This document shows, in pieces, positions 3,859 to 5,170 of a stretch of 5,170 bases of DNA; positions within the stretch are counted from its first letter, which is position 1; each line of letters opens with the position of its first letter. The notes beneath the pieces were generated by a model. The model was not told the DNA's origin. It made no database searches and saw nothing but the letters and a program-made list of their open reading frames with translations. This DNA comes from Desulfonatronum sp. (GTDB lineage Bacteria > Desulfobacterota > Desulfovibrionia > Desulfovibrionales > Desulfonatronaceae). Position numbers and translations under genes: made by a program. The stretch lies in assembly GCA_007127655.1 (NCBI GenBank), contig SKYX01000267.1:1-5170 (forward strand), given 5' to 3'.

Positions 3859-5170
3859 ATGAAAACCACAGAAGACGACCATGAATCGCTCTCTCCGGGG
3901 CTGGAGCAGCTTCTGACCATCATGGAGCATATCTGCAACGATCTGGCCTGGGGGCGGTACGATCGGGCCGGAGAGCTGTTCGAGTTGACCCGGAATACGG
4001 AGTATCCTGCGTCGGTGGCCAAGCTGGCCGAGTCTTTTGGCCTGATGCTGGTCAAGGTGGAGGCCCGGGAGTACCGGCTGGAGGGGATGGTCGCGGAGTT
4101 GCGGCGGGTCGGCGACGAACTGTGTGAGGCCCGGCGGCGATTGCTTCGGGAAAACCAGGGGCTGAAGCAGGGTCTGGTCGAGCGGTATTCGGCCAAGCGA
4201 ATCGTGGCCCAGTGCCCGGCCATGCGGGCTGTTCTGGGTCAGGTGGAGCGCATCGCGGACACTTCCATCAGCGTGCTGATCACCGGCGAAACCGGCACGG
4301 GCAAGGAACTGCTGGCCAAGGCCCTGCATTACAACTCCCCGCGCAAGGCTGGCCCGTTCATTGCCCTGAATTGTTCGGCCGTGCCGGAGACCTTGTTCGA
4401 GCGGGAGTTGTTCGGCATTGAAAAAGGGGTGGCCACGGGGGTGCTGATGCACCGCGGCCTGCTGGAGCATGCCCAGGGAGGAACCCTGCTACTGGATGAA
4501 ATCGCGGACATGCCCATGTCCTGCCAGGGCAAGTTGCTTCGCGTCCTGGAAGAGCGGGAACTGACCCGGGTGGGCGGGACGCGGGTGCTGCCCCTGGATG
4601 TCCGGATTCTTGCGGCCACGAACAAGGACATGGCTCTGGCCGTCCAGAGCGGGGTGTTTCGCGGGGATCTGTTCTTCCGGTTGAACGTGATGTCGCTGCA
4701 TCTCCCGCCTCTGCGCGAGCGCGGGGAGGACATCCAGCAGCTCACGCGGCACTTTCTGGATCTGCACTCACGGAGCATGGGTCGGGAGCAGCCTCGTCTG
4801 GCCAAGTCCGCCCTGGACGCCCTGGCGCGTTACGAATGGCCGGGGAATGTCCGCGAGTTGAGCAACGAGGTGGAGCGCCTGGTGGCGTTGTCCTTTGTCG
4901 ACGAGATCCACATTGAGGATCTGTCGCCCGGGATCCGTGGCAGTCAGGAACGTGAACTAACGTCTCCGAGCGTTATTTCGAACCAGAGCCACGTCCCGGC
5001 TCGGCCTTCGAGGTCGTTCGAGCCGGCCCAGCCGCTTACGGTTTCCGATGAACCTGGCTCGGTTCCCCCCATTGTCACGGTCCCCGCAAGTTTGCACGAA
5101 ACCGAAAAGATGCTCATCCAAAACGCCCTGCGCTCCACCCAGGGCAACAAGACCCAGGCCGCCAAGGTAC
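3859..5170 (+). CDS. Sigma-54-type AAA+ transcriptional activator, Fis-type HTH (3' partial)
   Basis: ATG 3859 has AGGA (3848-3851) at 7-nt spacing, and the frame stays open to the window end (437 codons). Residues 1-65 form a small helical domain (ICNDLAWGRYDRAGELFELT...) that is not a recognisable response-regulator receiver. Residues about 66-110 look like a coiled coil. The AAA+ domain follows: Walker A GETGTGKE (143-150), GGTLLLDE Walker B (207-214), sensor I AATN (252-255), arginine finger region R268-R274 (FRGDLFFRLNV) and sensor II WPGNVREL (327-334). After a Ser/Pro-rich linker (about 350-410), a Fis-type HTH begins (ETEKMLIQNALRSTQGNKTQAAKV) and is cut by the window end. Such proteins hydrolyse ATP to open sigma-54 promoters. 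The loop that contacts sigma-54 reads GVATGV (190-195) instead of GAFTGA, so the mode of activation may differ. The target genes are not visible. Confidence 0.93.
   Translation, partial: MKTTEDDHESLSPGLEQLLTIMEHICNDLAWGRYDRAGELFELTRNTEYPASVAKLAESFGLMLVKVEAREYRLEGMVAELRRVGDELCEARRRLLRENQGLKQGLVERYSAKRIVAQCPAMRAVLGQVERIADTSISVLITGETGTGKELLAKALHYNSPRKAGPFIALNCSAVPETLFERELFGIEKGVATGVLMHRGLLEHAQGGTLLLDEIADMPMSCQGKLLRVLEERELTRVGGTRVLPLDVRILAATNKDMALAVQSGVFRGDLFFRLNVMSLHLPPLRERGEDIQQLTRHFLDLHSRSMGREQPRLAKSALDALARYEWPGNVRELSNEVERLVALSFVDEIHIEDLSPGIRGSQERELTSPSVISNQSHVPARPSRSFEPAQPLTVSDEPGSVPPIVTVPASLHETEKMLIQNALRSTQGNKTQAAKV

Noticed and set aside
3742..4805. Long minus-strand open frames (3742-4470, 3852-4223, 4329-4805)
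   Set aside because: They are antisense shadows of the sigma-54-type regulator, have no recognisable domain, and reflect its GC-rich codons.
1..5170. CRISPR arrays, tRNA or rRNA genes
   Set aside because: No regularly spaced repeats and no tRNA- or rRNA-like segments were seen on either strand.

Overview
The window looks like an accessory region of a GC-rich bacterial chromosome. The coding style suggests a sulfate-reducing delta-proteobacterium (Desulfovibrionales-like). The sigma-54 activator at the right edge and the RelE-type toxin at the left edge look to me like proteins from that group. This placement rests on remembered protein style, not on a search.

Left part (1-1038, + strand): the last codons of a Phd/YefM-type antitoxin overlap the start of a RelE/ParE-type toxin by ATGA. 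The toxin core looks complete, but its frame has no stop at the usual place and runs on into the next gene, an unrecognised 151-residue protein (328-783). After that comes a decayed stretch. It carries what looks like the C-terminal end of a WYL-domain regulator (943-1038, itself frameshifted) and possibly the start of the same gene (798-875).

Middle-left part (1039-1740, - strand): a complete second toxin-antitoxin operon of the HI1419/HI1420 (HigB/HigA-like) type, toxin gene first. It has a consensus-like -35, an inverted-repeat operator across the promoter, and a textbook terminator at its end. If the promoter call is right, the toxin mRNA has almost no 5' leader.

Middle part (1758-3670, + strand): an insertion sequence of the ISAs1 group, 1913 bp between imperfect 20-bp terminal inverted repeats (15/20 matches). 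It encodes a DUF4338 (DruA-like) domain joined in frame to an ISAs1 DDE transposase. The reading frame is broken in the middle of the catalytic domain by a -1 shift. The shift lies exactly on an A_AAA_AAG heptamer followed by a short stem-loop, so it may be programmed rather than a lesion. A strong internal ribosome binding site could also yield the transposase without DUF4338. The element sits about 20 bp upstream of the TA promoter and leaves that operon intact.

Right part (3671-5170, + strand): a noncoding stretch of 188 bp, then a large sigma-54-type AAA+ regulator that is cut by the window end. It has intact ATPase motifs but GVATGV in place of the usual GAFTGA sigma-54 contact loop. Two TA modules, a relic regulator and an IS side by side point to a recombination-prone, horizontally acquired segment next to a chromosomal regulator.
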